A stretch of 64,000 nucleotides of DNA from Azospirillum brasilense (lineage in GTDB: Bacteria > Pseudomonadota > Alphaproteobacteria > Azospirillales > Azospirillaceae): positions 124,001 through 188,000 of the forward strand of contig NZ_VITH01000005.1 of NCBI RefSeq assembly GCF_007827815.1, written 5' to 3'. The translations under genes were made by a program, and so were the position numbers. The notes beneath the pieces were generated by a model. The model was given only the letters and a program-made list of their open reading frames with translations. It did no database searches and was not told the DNA's origin. Below, piece after piece: positions 7,548 through 16,225 of this stretch; within the stretch, counting starts at the first letter, position 1; every line of letters starts with the position of its first letter.

Positions 7548-8309
7548 ATGAACCGCAAGCCGCTGATCGGCGTTCCCGCCTGCGCCCGCATGATGGGCGA
7601 GCATCCCTTCCACGTCGTCGGCGACAAGTATGTGCGCGCGGTGTCGGACGGGGCCGGCGGCATGCCGCTGCTGATCCCGGCGCTGGGGACGGCGCTGGAC
7701 ATGGACGAGGTGGCGGGACGGCTCGACGGGCTGCTGGTCACCGGAAGCCCGTCGAACGTCGAGCCGCACCGCTACGGCGGGTCGCCCAGCGAGCCGGGCA
7801 CCCTGCACGACCCGGAGCGCGACGACACCACCCTGCCGCTGATCCGCGCCGCGCTGGAGATGGGCGTGCCGCTGCTCGGCATCTGCCGCGGCTTCCAGGA
7901 GCTGAACGTGGCGCTGGGCGGCACGCTGCACCAGCGGGTGCACGAGGTGCCGGGCTATTCCAACCACCGCGAGGACAAGGAGGCGCCGCTGGCCGTGCAG
8001 TACGGGCCGTCGCACAGCGTCCGGCTGACCCCCGGCGGCGTGCTGGAACGGCTGGCCGGCGGCGCGGCGGCGGTGACCGTCAATTCCCTGCACGGGCAGG
8101 GCGTCGACCGGCTGGCCGACGGGCTGATCGTGGAGGCGATGGCCGAGGACGGGCTGGTCGAGGCGGTGCGCGTGGCGGGGGCGCCGGCCTTCGCGCTTGC
8201 CGTGCAGTGGCACCCGGAATGGCGGTTCTGGGAGAATCCGCTGTCGGCGGCGATCCTGCGCGCCTTCGGAAGCGCCGCCGCCGACCGGGCAAGCCGGCGC
8301 CTTTCCTGA
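7548..8309 (+). CDS. Class-I glutamine amidotransferase-like hydrolase (peptidase C26, PuuD-like)
   Basis: A 253-residue protein of the gamma-glutamyl hydrolase / PuuD family. The nucleophile Cys is in GICRGFQE, the His/Glu part of the triad in AVQWHPEWRF, and TGSPSNVEPHRYGG matches the family substrate loop. PuuD cleaves gamma-glutamyl-GABA during putrescine breakdown. The gene lies next to, but divergent from, speDE, which makes a polyamine role attractive. No other puu genes are present, so the substrate is inferred. The ATG at 7548 follows a good TGGAGGT; the longer upstream open frame lacks family similarity. Confidence 0.88.
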   Translation: MNRKPLIGVPACARMMGEHPFHVVGDKYVRAVSDGAGGMPLLIPALGTALDMDEVAGRLDGLLVTGSPSNVEPHRYGGSPSEPGTLHDPERDDTTLPLIRAALEMGVPLLGICRGFQELNVALGGTLHQRVHEVPGYSNHREDKEAPLAVQYGPSHSVRLTPGGVLERLAGGAAAVTVNSLHGQGVDRLADGLIVEAMAEDGLVEAVRVAGAPAFALAVQWHPEWRFWENPLSAAILRAFGSAAADRASRRLS

Positions 8310-8355
8310 AAGATAGTTTCAGGACAATAGATTAGGTCAACAATCGGCGGGTGCC

Positions 8356-8378
8356 GCGTGCCCAGGAATTGGGCACGC
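8356..8378. terminator. Hairpin between convergent genes
   Basis: GCGTGCCC and its perfect complement flank a 7-nt loop in the 88-bp gap between the C26 hydrolase and the convergent MarR gene. It could serve both, but a T-tract is missing. Confidence 0.4.
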
Positions 8379-8397
8379 CGCCCTTACGCCATCGCCC

Positions 8398-8892
8398 TCA
8401 GCCGGCCCGCGAGATGCGGCGCAGGAAGTCGATGAGCTGCGCCTGCTCCTCGGTCGAGAGATCCTTCACCATGGCCTTGTCATGAGCCTGGATGCGCGGA
8501 ATCAGCTCGTCCAGCAGCTTCTCCCCTTCCGGGGACAGGCGGAGCGCGTAGGAGCGGCGGTCGTTGGGCGAGGGCGCCCGGATGACGAGGCCGCGCGACT
8601 CGAGCCGGTCGATGACCGCGACCATGGTCGAACGGTCGATGCCCACCGCCGAGCCCAGGTCGGACTGCGACAAGCCCTCGTTCTCCTTGATCATGATCAG
8701 GACGCCGAATTGCCCCGGCGTCATGTCGTGGGGCGCCACAGCGTTCTGGAAGCTCTGGAACACAGCCACCTGCGCCTTGCGCAGATTGTAGCCGACGAGC
8801 TCCGGCAGAGGGCCGAGGGCCATCTTTCCGGTCTTGCTCGGACGCTGGCGGGTGCGCCGGTCCGAGGGGGTGGGGCGGTCGATGTCGGTCAA
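8398..8892 (-). CDS. MarR family transcriptional regulator
   Basis: A 164-residue winged-helix regulator. After about 30 disordered basic residues the MarR fold is seen: dimerisation helix, MTPGQFGVLIMIKENEGLSQ, recognition region LGSAVGIDRSTMVAVIDRLE, the wing RAPSPNDRRSYALRLS, and a C-terminal dimerisation helix. The wing D-R-R-S motif is highly typical. A GACTAGTC palindrome in its own promoter region suggests autoregulation. The target beyond itself is not evident; the FAH-family gene 400 bp away on the other strand is a possibility only. Confidence 0.9.
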   Translation of the reverse strand: MTDIDRPTPSDRRTRQRPSKTGKMALGPLPELVGYNLRKAQVAVFQSFQNAVAPHDMTPGQFGVLIMIKENEGLSQSDLGSAVGIDRSTMVAVIDRLESRGLVIRAPSPNDRRSYALRLSPEGEKLLDELIPRIQAHDKAMVKDLSTEEQAQLIDFLRRISRAG

Positions 8893-8907
8893 CGTGAAAG
8901 CCGTCGT

Positions 8908-8926
8908 TTATTGACTAGTCTATTGG
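8908..8926. promoter_or_regulatory. Possible MarR operator
   Basis: The 8-bp palindrome GACTAGTC (8913-8920) is flanked on both sides by TATT, within an AT-rich island 16-34 bases upstream of the marR start. Placement and symmetry fit MarR autoregulation; no partner copy was found. Confidence 0.4.
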
Positions 8927-9160
8927 TAGTGTAAAATGCAGGCAGGTGCCGATTTTGTCAGCAAGAACCACACAATCCGCATCATTTGCATAGCACCCAT
9001 TCCCGTTGCGCATTGGTTCGGCCCGGAAGCGGCTCCACCTCTAACCCTATGAAGTGATCGCGCTCCTGACCCCGGCCCCCCCGGAAACAGGCATGCCGGC
9101 GCGGTTGCCCGCCGACGGTTCATTCCCCTGCCGCAGACGGGTTCCGAACACGGAGCTTCC

Positions 9161-9229
9161 GACGCCCGGTCCCCCCCAGACCGGGCGTCTTCGCGCCAAA
9201 GCCCCGGCCCGACGGCTGGGGCTTTTTTC
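9161..9229 (+). ncRNA. Candidate small RNA 3' part: C-loop hairpin plus terminator
   Basis: The 397-bp gap 8893-9289 ends in two stacked hairpins. The first (9161-9189) has an 11-bp perfect stem, GACGCCCGGTC with its complement, and a loop of six C plus A. The second (9198-9229) is AAAGCCCC...GGGGCTTT followed by a T-run. Cytosine-rich hairpin loops ahead of a terminator are a known design among alphaproteobacterial sRNAs, where they bind Shine-Dalgarno sequences. There is no upstream plus-strand coding gene for this terminator to serve. The 5' end and promoter could not be located. Confidence 0.4.
9198..9229 (+). terminator. Rho-independent terminator
   Basis: AAAGCCCC pairs with GGGGCTTT across a 12-nt loop and is followed by a run of six T. 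It is oriented on the plus strand and lies 61 bases before the FAH-family gene. It implies a transcript arising within 8900-9190. Confidence 0.7.
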
Positions 9230-9289
9230 TGGTGCTCTTTCCGGTAGGGTGGTTGCCCGAACCGCACCCCTCCGAAAGAAAGGCGCGCC

Positions 9290-9973
9290 ATGGCCTACGC
9301 CATTCCCCTGTGGCCCCAGCCCACCGTTCCGGTCGCCGGCGGCGATCCGTTCCCGGTCCGCCGCATCTACTGCGTCGGCCGCAACTACGCCGCCCACGCG
9401 CGCGAGATGGGCGCCGATCCGGACCGCGAGCCGCCGTTCTTCTTCATGAAGCCGGCCGACGCCATCGTCGCCGACGGCACCGCCATCCCCTACCCGCCCC
9501 GGACCACCAACCTGCACCATGAGATCGAGCTGGTCGTGGCCATCGGCACCGGTGGGCGCGACATCCCGGTGGAGCGCGCGCTGGACCATGTCTACGGCTA
9601 TGGCGTGGGGCTGGACATGACCCGCCGCGACCTGCAGAACGCGGCGAAGAAGGAAGGCAAGCCCTGGGACATGGGCAAGGGCTTCGACCAGTCCGCCCCC
9701 TGCGGCACGCTGCGCCGCGCCGCCGACATCGGCCACCCCGACAAGGGGTCTGTGACGCTGTCGGTCAACGGCGAGCTGCGCCAGAAGGGCGATCTGGCCG
9801 ACCTGATCTGGACCGTGTCCGAAACGATTTCCTACCTGTCGGGTCTGGTCGAGCTTCAGCCGGGCGACCTGATCTACACCGGCACGCCGGAGGGCGTCGG
9901 CCCGGTGGTCGCCGGCGACCGGCTGGAAGGCGCGGTCGAGGGCGTCGGCACCATCGCCGTCACCATCGCCTGA
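9290..9973 (+). CDS. Fumarylacetoacetate hydrolase family protein
   Basis: A 227-residue FAH-fold enzyme of the short class that includes acylpyruvate hydrolases and oxaloacetate tautomerases/decarboxylases. Metal-site residues are visible in [11 protein letters not shown] (E-x-E) and in the Asp of [31 protein letters not shown] and the closing [10 protein letters not shown] are diagnostic. The substrate is unknown: this subfamily accepts several 2-oxo or dioxo acids. An AAAGAAAGG precedes the ATG. xthA follows after 25 bases, so the two may be co-transcribed. Confidence 0.88.
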   Translation: MAYAIPLWPQPTVPVAGGDPFPVRRIYCVGRNYAAHAREMGADPDREPPFFFMKPADAIVADGTAIPYPPRTTNLHHEIELVVAIGTGGRDIPVERALDHVYGYGVGLDMTRRDLQNAAKKEGKPWDMGKGFDQSAPCGTLRRAADIGHPDKGSVTLSVNGELRQKGDLADLIWTVSETISYLSGLVELQPGDLIYTGTPEGVGPVVAGDRLEGAVEGVGTIAVTIA

Positions 9974-9998
9974 CATCGGCAATACGGATCACCGGACG

Positions 9999-10793
9999 AT
10001 GCGCATCGCCACCTGGAACATCAACTCCGTCCGCATGCGGATGGACCTGCTGCTGCGCCTCATCGACGAGACGCAGCCGGACGTCATCTGCCTGCAGGAG
10101 ACCAAGGTCGTCGACACCGACTTCCCGATGGCCCCGCTGGCCGGGAAGGGCTACGTCCACGCCCACATCCACGGGATGAAGAGCTACAACGGCGTCGCCA
10201 TCCTGTCGAAGCTGCCCTTCGCGTCGCGCGACGTGCAGCACTGGTGCGGCAAGCAGGACTGCCGCCACGTCTTCGCCGAACTGCCCGGCGGGATCGAGCT
10301 GCACAGCGTCTACATCCCGGCGGGCGGTGACATTCCGGACCCGGAACAGAACGACAAGTTTGCCCACAAGCTTCAGTTCGTGGACGAAATGACCGAGTGG
10401 TGGACGACCCGGCGCAGCCCGGACCGCCGCATGGTCATGGTCGGCGACCTGAACATCGCGCCGCTGGAGAACGACGTCTGGAGCCACAAGGAGCTTCTGA
10501 AGATCGTCTCCCACACCCCGGTGGAGGTGGCGAAGCTGACGGCGATGCAGGCGTCCATCGGCTGGGTGGACGCGCTGCGCCACTTCGTTCCGCCCACCGA
10601 AAAGCTCTACACCTGGTGGAGCTACCGCGCGAAGGACTGGGCGGCCTCCGACCGCGGCCGGCGGCTGGACCACATCTGGGTCACCCCGCCGCTGAAGGAC
10701 GCGCTGACCGGCCACCGCGTCCTGCGCGAGGCCCGCGGCTGGGAGCCCAAGCCCTCCGACCACGTTCCGGTGATGGTCGATCTGGCCCTGTGA
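9999..10793 (+). CDS. xthA: Exodeoxyribonuclease III / AP endonuclease
   Basis: A 264-residue EEP-superfamily nuclease that acts on abasic sites and 3' ends in base excision repair. Conserved metal and catalytic segments are all present: ATWNINSVRMR at the N-terminus, CLQETKV, VGDLNIAPLENDVW, the Trp/Tyr-rich YTWWSYRAKDW and the terminal PSDHVPVMVDL. Length is normal. It is convergent with the histidine phosphatase gene, 4 bases away. Confidence 0.94.
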   Translation: MRIATWNINSVRMRMDLLLRLIDETQPDVICLQETKVVDTDFPMAPLAGKGYVHAHIHGMKSYNGVAILSKLPFASRDVQHWCGKQDCRHVFAELPGGIELHSVYIPAGGDIPDPEQNDKFAHKLQFVDEMTEWWTTRRSPDRRMVMVGDLNIAPLENDVWSHKELLKIVSHTPVEVAKLTAMQASIGWVDALRHFVPPTEKLYTWWSYRAKDWAASDRGRRLDHIWVTPPLKDALTGHRVLREARGWEPKPSDHVPVMVDLAL

Positions 10794-10797
10794 TCGG

Positions 10798-11385
10798 TTA
10801 ACTTTCCGCGGCCAGCGGCACGTTCATCGCCACGACCGACGGCGTCCCATCCTCCGCGACCCGGAAGCGGTGGGCGCAGCCGTCGGTCAGGCGGTGGGCC
10901 GGCTTGCCCACCATGTCCCAGCCGGTGGCCAGCGCATAAAGCGCCCGCATCACCCCATTGTGGGCCACCGCCCCGGTCGGCACGCCCCCGGCGCCCACCT
11001 CGGCCAGCCAAAGGATCAGCCGGTTCTGCACGTCGCGCGGGCTTTCTCCGCCCGGCGCCCGGAAGTCGAGCCCCATCCGCTCGCGGTCGGCGGTCAGGGC
11101 GCCACTCGACCGCAGCTCCTCCAGCAGGCGGCCTTCCCACTCCCCCCAGCCCATCTCGACCAGACGCGGTTCGGGTGCCGGGTCAAGGCCGAGCAGCCGG
11201 GCCGTCTCCCAGGCCCGCCGCTTCGGGCTGGCGACCCAGCGGTAGCCGAGAACGTCCGGCGGCAGTTTCCAGGTGGCGACTCGGGCGCGGCCCTCGTCGG
11301 ACAGCGGCTCGTCGATGCCGCCCTGGAGACGGTGCGCGGCGTTCCAGGCGGTCGGCCCGTGGCGCAGGATGATGAGGTCGGTCAT
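10798..11385 (-). CDS. Histidine phosphatase family protein
   Basis: A 195-residue member of the phosphoglycerate-mutase-like superfamily. The phosphohistidine motif LRHGPTAWN is at the N-terminus, the acid/base region is GWGEWEG, and the second catalytic His is in VAHNGVMRALY. The start overlaps the upstream glycosyltransferase stop (ATGA), so it is the last gene of a minus-strand operon of glycosyltransferases and a GGDEF protein. By analogy, small histidine phosphatases in glycan operons remove phosphate from sugar or lipid intermediates; that role is inference. The substrate is unknown. Confidence 0.85.
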   Translation of the reverse strand: MTDLIILRHGPTAWNAAHRLQGGIDEPLSDEGRARVATWKLPPDVLGYRWVASPKRRAWETARLLGLDPAPEPRLVEMGWGEWEGRLLEELRSSGALTADRERMGLDFRAPGGESPRDVQNRLILWLAEVGAGGVPTGAVAHNGVMRALYALATGWDMVGKPAHRLTDGCAHRFRVAEDGTPSVVAMNVPLAAES

Positions 11386-12644
11386 GGTTTCCCTTTCCGC
11401 GCGGCGCCCCGGACGACTCCGTCCAGAACCTCCATCGCGTTGGTCAGATCGTGCTCCGCTTCGGTGATGCGGCGCGCCGCCCCGCCAAAGCGGCGGCGTC
11501 TCCCAGGATCGTCGAGCAGCGCCCGGACGGCGGCGGCGAAGGCCGCCGCGTCGCCCACCGGCGGCAGCAGGCCGGTCACCCCGTCGCGCACCACGTCCGG
11601 CACCCCCCCGGTCCGCCCCGCCACGACGGGCAGCCCGGCGGCCTGCGCCTCCAGCAGAGCCATGCCGTAAGCCTCGTTCACCGCCGGCCAGACCATCAGG
11701 TCGGCCGCGGCGTAGAGCGCGGCGAGGGCATCCGAATCTTGCTGGCCGAGGAATCTAACCCCCTCCCCCGCCCAGCTCTCGCGCAAACCAAAGGTTTGCG
11801 CTGACGCGGCAGGCGGACCTTCGGTCCGCCGAGAGCGGGGGAGGGTTGGGGTGGGGGCAAGTGTGCCATCCCCGAACATCGCCTCAATCCGAGCGCGAGC
11901 AGGGCCGTCGCCTGCGATCAGCAGATGCGAACCGCTTGCCCCCACCCCGGCCCTCCCCCGCTGGGCGGGGGAGGGAGAGAGGGCTTCGGCCAGGATTTCG
12001 TACGAACGCTCCTTGTCGCCGCCGCGCATCATGCCGACGGCCAGCAGCCAGGGAATATCCGGATTCAAACCGTAACGCTCGGCCAGCGCCGCCCGGTGCC
12101 GGGTGCGCTCCGCGGCGGCGGCCGCGAAGGGGCGCGTGTCCAGGAAAGGCCGCAGCCGCACCAGACGGTCGGGCGATTGCAGCAGCGGCAGCACCCCCTC
12201 GGCGTCGTGGCCGGCGAGGTTGACCACAGCGGCGGCCTGCCGGATCGCCGCCTCGGCGGCGCGATGGCCGGCGGCGAAGGGACCGGTGGCCCGCTTCCCC
12301 GCAAAGGACGCCTCCGCCACCACATAGGGAATGCCGAAACGGCGGCTGACCGCCGGGCCGATCCAGTCCGGCGCCTTGTGATACAGGTGATAGGTGAACC
12401 AGAGGTCCGGCGGGTCGTCCCGCCAGCGCCCCGTCAGCCGGTCGGCGCAACGCGCGCCCAGCGCCGCCAGACGCTCCGCCCGGCCCGGACGGCGCCCGTC
12501 GTCCCAGCTGCGCAACGTGCAGGCCAGAGTCACGCTGTGCCCGGCCCCCTCCAGCGCAGCCATCAGCAGCCGGGCCATGCGGCGGTCGCCCGACGGCACC
12601 GGGTGGGTCGGGGCTTTCAGCGGGGCGTAGAAGGCGATGCGCAT
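11382..12644 (-). CDS. GT4 glycosyltransferase with two in-frame palindromic-repeat insertions
   Basis: A 420-residue GT-B glycosyltransferase. The N-terminal acceptor domain begins MRIAFYAPLKAPTHPVPSGDRRMARLL. The C-terminal donor domain has LLIAGDGPARARIEAMF, the DLMVWPAVNEAYGMALLEAQAAG element typical of GT4, and VVAGRTGGVPDVV. Two stretches look foreign: about residues 220-236 (SPSPAQRGRAGVG) and about 261-296 (APTPTLPRSRRTE through ESWAGEG). At DNA level both are GC-rich palindromic repeat elements translated in frame, and the family core resumes exactly after each. The gene remains open and may be functional if the loops are tolerated. It is fourth of five in a minus-strand operon and overlaps the phosphatase gene. 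Confidence 0.88.
   Translation of the reverse strand: MRIAFYAPLKAPTHPVPSGDRRMARLLMAALEGAGHSVTLACTLRSWDDGRRPGRAERLAALGARCADRLTGRWRDDPPDLWFTYHLYHKAPDWIGPAVSRRFGIPYVVAEASFAGKRATGPFAAGHRAAEAAIRQAAAVVNLAGHDAEGVLPLLQSPDRLVRLRPFLDTRPFAAAAAERTRHRAALAERYGLNPDIPWLLAVGMMRGGDKERSYEILAEALSPSPAQRGRAGVGASGSHLLIAGDGPARARIEAMFGDGTLAPTPTLPRSRRTEGPPAASAQTFGLRESWAGEGVRFLGQQDSDALAALYAAADLMVWPAVNEAYGMALLEAQAAGLPVVAGRTGGVPDVVRDGVTGLLPPVGDAAAFAAAVRALLDDPGRRRRFGGAARRITEAEHDLTNAMEVLDGVVRGAARKGKP
11756..11860. repeat. Palindromic repeat element inserted in the GT4 gene
   Basis: The element opens with AACCCCCTCCCCCGCC and closes with GGGGGAGGGTTGGGGTGGGG, so its ends are inverted copies. Internal hairpins include AAACC...GGTTT and GGCGGACC...GGTCCGCC. 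Its character (CCCTCCCCC / GGGGGAGGG arms) matches the intergenic elements at 20793, 24217 and 58685. It is translated as about 35 residues of the glycosyltransferase. Confidence 0.75.
11935..11982. repeat. Second, shorter palindromic element in the GT4 gene
   Basis: A roughly 48-bp unit, CCCCCACCCCGGCCCTCCCCC followed by CTGG and GCGGGGGAGGG, resembles one arm of the larger elements. It encodes about 16 residues rich in Pro, Gly and Arg. Confidence 0.65.
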
Positions 12645-12675
12645 CGCGGCCCCGGTGTCGTGATGGGAAGAATGC

Positions 12676-13656
12676 TCAGAAGGGGGTCGGTTCCAGTGCG
12701 CAGACGACCCGGTTCCGCCCGGCGGCCTTGGCGCGGTACAGCGCCTCGTCCGCGCTGGACAGCATGGCGTCGACGTCGCGAGTCCCCGCCGCGCAGCAGG
12801 CCACGCCGATCGACACGGTGAAGCGCACCGCCTGATCCCCCGATGGCACCGCCAGCTCCGCCGTGCGCCGGCGGATGCGCTCCGCCACCATGCGCGCCCC
12901 GGCGACGTCGGTGTCCGGCAGCAGGATGGCGAACTCCTCGCCGCCGGTGCGGCCCAGCAGGTCGTTCTCCCGCAGCAGGGCGCGTCCGGCGGCGGTGAAG
13001 GTCCGCAGCGCCTCGTCCCCCACCGCATGGCCGTGGGTGTCGTTGATGCTCTTGAAGTGGTCGAGGTCGAGCATCAGCAGCGTGACCGGCCGGCCGTGGC
13101 GGCGGGCGCGAGTCAGCTCCTGCTCCGCCGCCTCGACGAAGTGGCGGCGGTTGGACACGCCGGTCAGCGGGTCGGTGATCGAGAGCCGGCGCAGCCGTTC
13201 CTCCGACTCCTTCAGCGCTGTCACGTCGTTGATCAGGACGTAGATGACCGGCAGCCCGTCCCACGGCAGGGGCGACATGCTGACCTGGACGCAGGTCCGC
13301 TCCCCATCGGTGGACACCATCACCCCGTCCTGCGACCGCACCAGTTCGCGCTTGCGCAGGCAGCGCAGGAAGGCGTCCCGCTGGTCGTCGATGCCCGATT
13401 CCTCGACGAAGTCCAGGAAATGGCGCCCGACCAGGGCGTCGCCGCTCTGGCCCAGGATGCGCGCGGCCTCCTGGTTGGCGAAGACGATGCCCATTTCCTG
13501 ATGGATCAGCAGCCCGGCGGGCAGCAGGTCGAGCATGTTGCCCAGCTTGCTGCGCGTCAGCGACAGCTCGTGGCTGGTCGCCACGGCGTCGCTGTCGTCG
13601 TCGAAGTCGATAAAGGAAAGGGTGTCCAGTTCGGAAGAGGCGTACAGACTCGACAT
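12676..13656 (-). CDS. PAS-GGDEF diguanylate cyclase
   Basis: A 326-residue soluble signalling protein. A PAS domain spans about residues 40-160 (LLPAGLLIHQEMGIVFANQEAARILG), followed by a GGDEF domain at about 160-315. The active-site motif is GGEEF, which is catalytically competent in the family, and an RxxD inhibitory site (REND) lies five residues before it. The protein should make c-di-GMP from GTP with product inhibition. The ATG at 13656 is chosen over a TTG seven codons upstream. It is embedded between two GT4 genes with gaps of 31 and 41 bp, so it probably controls the pathway or timing of this glycan operon. Confidence 0.9.
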   Translation of the reverse strand: MSSLYASSELDTLSFIDFDDDSDAVATSHELSLTRSKLGNMLDLLPAGLLIHQEMGIVFANQEAARILGQSGDALVGRHFLDFVEESGIDDQRDAFLRCLRKRELVRSQDGVMVSTDGERTCVQVSMSPLPWDGLPVIYVLINDVTALKESEERLRRLSITDPLTGVSNRRHFVEAAEQELTRARRHGRPVTLLMLDLDHFKSINDTHGHAVGDEALRTFTAAGRALLRENDLLGRTGGEEFAILLPDTDVAGARMVAERIRRRTAELAVPSGDQAVRFTVSIGVACCAAGTRDVDAMLSSADEALYRAKAAGRNRVVCALEPTPF

Positions 13657-13697
13657 GACGTCGCAAAGGTGGAGCAAAGCCGCACTCTATCCCGTCA

Positions 13698-14972
13698 TCA
13701 GCCGCCGTGCAATGCACAGCATCCTCCGACGGACAGACGAGCAGGATTGCTATTTCCGGTTGTGAAGCGGTCGTGCAGCCGGTCGATCCCCGAGTCGCTG
13801 CCGAAGTCGCGGCGCACCCGCTCGGCCCCCGCCACCGCCAGCGCCGCACGGCGGGCCGGGTCGCGGAGCAGCGACTCGAGCGCGCCGGCCAGCGCGGCGG
13901 CGTTCTCCGGCTCGACCAGCGTGCCGGTGACCCCATCCTCGATCAGCTCCGCCACGGCGGCGGCGCGGGTGGACAGGCAGGCCAGCCCCTGGCTCTGCGC
14001 CTCCATCAGCACGTTGGGCAGCCCGTCGCGGTCGCCGTCGCGCGCGGTGCGGCAGGGCAGGACGAACAGGTCGGCGCGGCGGTACTGGGCGATCACCGCG
14101 TCCTGTGCCTTCGCCCCCTGCCAGTCGATCCGCCCGTCCAAACCCAACGCCGCCGCCTGCGCCTTCAGCGCGGGCAGCCGGTCGCCGCCGCCGATGTGGG
14201 TCCAGCGCCAGTGCAGCCCGGCGGGCAGGCGGGCCAGCGCGTCGAGCAGCAGGTCGAAGCCCTTCTTCTCCACCGCCCGACCGACCGACAGCAGCCGCAG
14301 CGGGTCGGCCGGGTCGGACCCGTCGCGCGCCGGGCGCGCCTCCGCCGGGGCGGGGAAGCGGCTGAAGTCCAGCCCGTGGTAGAGCAGCTCCACCCGGTCC
14401 GGTTGCGGCGCCAGCGTGCGCAGGCGGTCGAGGCCGAGCGCGGTGCAGGTGACGCCCCAGCGCGCCTCGGCCAGCTTGTCCCGCAGGTCCCAGTCCGGCG
14501 AGGTCCAGATGTCCTTGGCGTGGGCGGAAAAGCTCCAGGGCAGGCCGGTCAGCAGCGCTGTGTAGCGGGCGACGCTGGCCGGGGTGTGCAGGAAATGGGT
14601 GTGCAGCCAGGTGACGTCCGCCGGCAGCTCCGCCGCCAGCACGCAGGCCTGGCCGAAGCGCCGCGCGCGGTTGCGGCTGGGGTCGCGCCGCAGGTCGGCC
14701 AGCCAGGCGGCCCGCGCCGCCGGCCAGCCGGGACGCCGCCGCGCCGCGGCCAGGGCGCGCAGCACGCGGCCGGGCGCGTCGTGCAGATATTCGGGCAGAT
14801 AGGTCACCGGGGCGGTGACGCGGCGGTTCAGCTCGTGCACCGCCTTGTCGGTCGGTTGACGCAGGCTGACGATGAGTTGACGCAACCCGCGCCGCTCCAG
14901 CCCCAAAATCTCCTGCGCGATGAAGGTCTCCGACAGGCGGGGCCAGCCCTTGACGATGACGGCAACGGTCAC
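13698..14972 (-). CDS. GT4 glycosyltransferase
   Basis: A 424-residue GT-B enzyme of the type found in exopolysaccharide clusters. RLSETFIAQEI at the start, WLHTHFLHTPASVARY and SFSAHAKDIWTSP in the acceptor domain, SVGRAVEKKGFDLLLDALA at the domain junction, and DGLPNVLMEAQSQGLACLST in the donor site are characteristic. The GTG start overlaps the upstream stop by 4 bases (GTGA). The last 20 residues, rich in Cys and Gly, run past the usual family end. It is the second gene of the minus-strand operon. Confidence 0.88.
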   Translation of the reverse strand: MTVAVIVKGWPRLSETFIAQEILGLERRGLRQLIVSLRQPTDKAVHELNRRVTAPVTYLPEYLHDAPGRVLRALAAARRRPGWPAARAAWLADLRRDPSRNRARRFGQACVLAAELPADVTWLHTHFLHTPASVARYTALLTGLPWSFSAHAKDIWTSPDWDLRDKLAEARWGVTCTALGLDRLRTLAPQPDRVELLYHGLDFSRFPAPAEARPARDGSDPADPLRLLSVGRAVEKKGFDLLLDALARLPAGLHWRWTHIGGGDRLPALKAQAAALGLDGRIDWQGAKAQDAVIAQYRRADLFVLPCRTARDGDRDGLPNVLMEAQSQGLACLSTRAAAVAELIEDGVTGTLVEPENAAALAGALESLLRDPARRAALAVAGAERVRRDFGSDSGIDRLHDRFTTGNSNPARLSVGGCCALHGG

Positions 14973-16225
14973 GCGGCGTCCCCGGCAGCCATCTGGTGCT
15001 CGGGCGCGCACGGCGGCTGCGACAGTGCCGGGGCCGGGTCCGAAGCCAAGTCCGGCAGGTAGCGGGCCGACAGGCGGTTGACGCTCTCCAGCCCGCCGAG
15101 CAGGCCCGGCACCACCACCGAGGAGGGCGGCGCCTGCCAGGGCAGCCGGCGCAGCGCCGCCGCCATCGCCGCGGCGTCGCGCACCCCGTCGTCCATCAGC
15201 ACGGAGACCAGCCCCAGCTCCTGCGCACGGGCGGCGCGGATGGTCTGCTCGCGCCGCGGCACCTCGCGCGGGACGATCAGCGCCTTCTTGTCGAAGGACA
15301 GGATCTCGCAGAAGGTGTTGTAGCCGCCCATGGCGACCACCCCGACCGCCCCCTGCATCAGCCGCTCGATCCGCGCCTCGAAGGCGGTGGCCTCGACGTT
15401 GGGCAGGGCGTCCGCCCGCGCCAGGAACTCGGCCTGGAGGTCCGGCTGCATGAAGGGGCCGAAGACCAGCACCGCGCGGTAGGGGATGCCGGGATCGCTC
15501 TCGTAGGCGCGCAGCACCCAGTCGACCAGCGCCTCGCCGTCGCCGCCGCCGCCGGGGGTGACCAGGATGTAGGGCTCGTCCGGCAGGCCGGGGCCGTGCG
15601 GGAGCGCCGGGGGCACGGTGCGGTGCAGGTAGCCGGTGTAGACCATCTTGTCGCGCACCGACTGCGGAACCTCGATCCCCTCCAGCGGGTCGCAGATCTG
15701 CGGCAGGCCGTAGGCCCAGATCTCGTCGTACAGGTTTTCCAGCGCCGGCAGGACCTTCTTGCGCTCCCACTCCGGGGCGAGCAGGGCCGGCTCGTCCATC
15801 ACATCGCGCAGGCCGAGCACCAGCGGCACGCCGCGGCCCTTCAGAAGCTCCAGCGTCTCCCGCACCTCGCCGCGCAGGCCGAGCGGCTCCTTGTCGACGA
15901 TGAACAGGTCGGGCTGGTAGACCTCCGCGGTGTGGCGGATCAGCGAGGCCCGCATCGACAGGATCTCGTCGATGTCCAGATGCAGGTTCAGCGCCGTGTA
16001 TTCGCCGTTGCGCAGCTTGATGACGCCGGGGATGCGCACGAAGTCCACCCGCGTGCGGAAGTCGAAGCTGCCGACGATGGGCGAGCCGGACAGGATCAGC
16101 ACGGACAGGTTGCTGTAGCGCTCCACAAGCGCATGGGCGATGGCTCGGCAGCGGCGGAGATGGCCGAGGCCGAACGTGTCATGGCTGTAGATGAGCACGC
16201 GGCCCGAGGTCGGACGTTCGCTCAT
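14969..16225 (-). CDS. GT28-like (COG4671-type) glycosyltransferase
   Basis: A 418-residue predicted glycosyltransferase with the MurG-like GT-B fold. The N-terminal YSHDTFGLGHLRRCRAIAHA is the hallmark of this uncharacterised family. VTPGGGGDGEALVDW opens the donor domain, and AMGGYNTFCEILSF with IVPREVPRREQTIRA forms the nucleotide-sugar site. The ATG follows AGGTAGGAAG. It is the first gene of the minus operon, divergent from the ABC-like gene. A paralogue is at 19563 in the plus arm; the presence of one in each arm suggests two related transfer steps. Donor and acceptor are unknown. Confidence 0.85.
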   Translation of the reverse strand: MSERPTSGRVLIYSHDTFGLGHLRRCRAIAHALVERYSNLSVLILSGSPIVGSFDFRTRVDFVRIPGVIKLRNGEYTALNLHLDIDEILSMRASLIRHTAEVYQPDLFIVDKEPLGLRGEVRETLELLKGRGVPLVLGLRDVMDEPALLAPEWERKKVLPALENLYDEIWAYGLPQICDPLEGIEVPQSVRDKMVYTGYLHRTVPPALPHGPGLPDEPYILVTPGGGGDGEALVDWVLRAYESDPGIPYRAVLVFGPFMQPDLQAEFLARADALPNVEATAFEARIERLMQGAVGVVAMGGYNTFCEILSFDKKALIVPREVPRREQTIRAARAQELGLVSVLMDDGVRDAAAMAAALRRLPWQAPPSSVVVPGLLGGLESVNRLSARYLPDLASDPAPALSQPPCAPEHQMAAGDAA

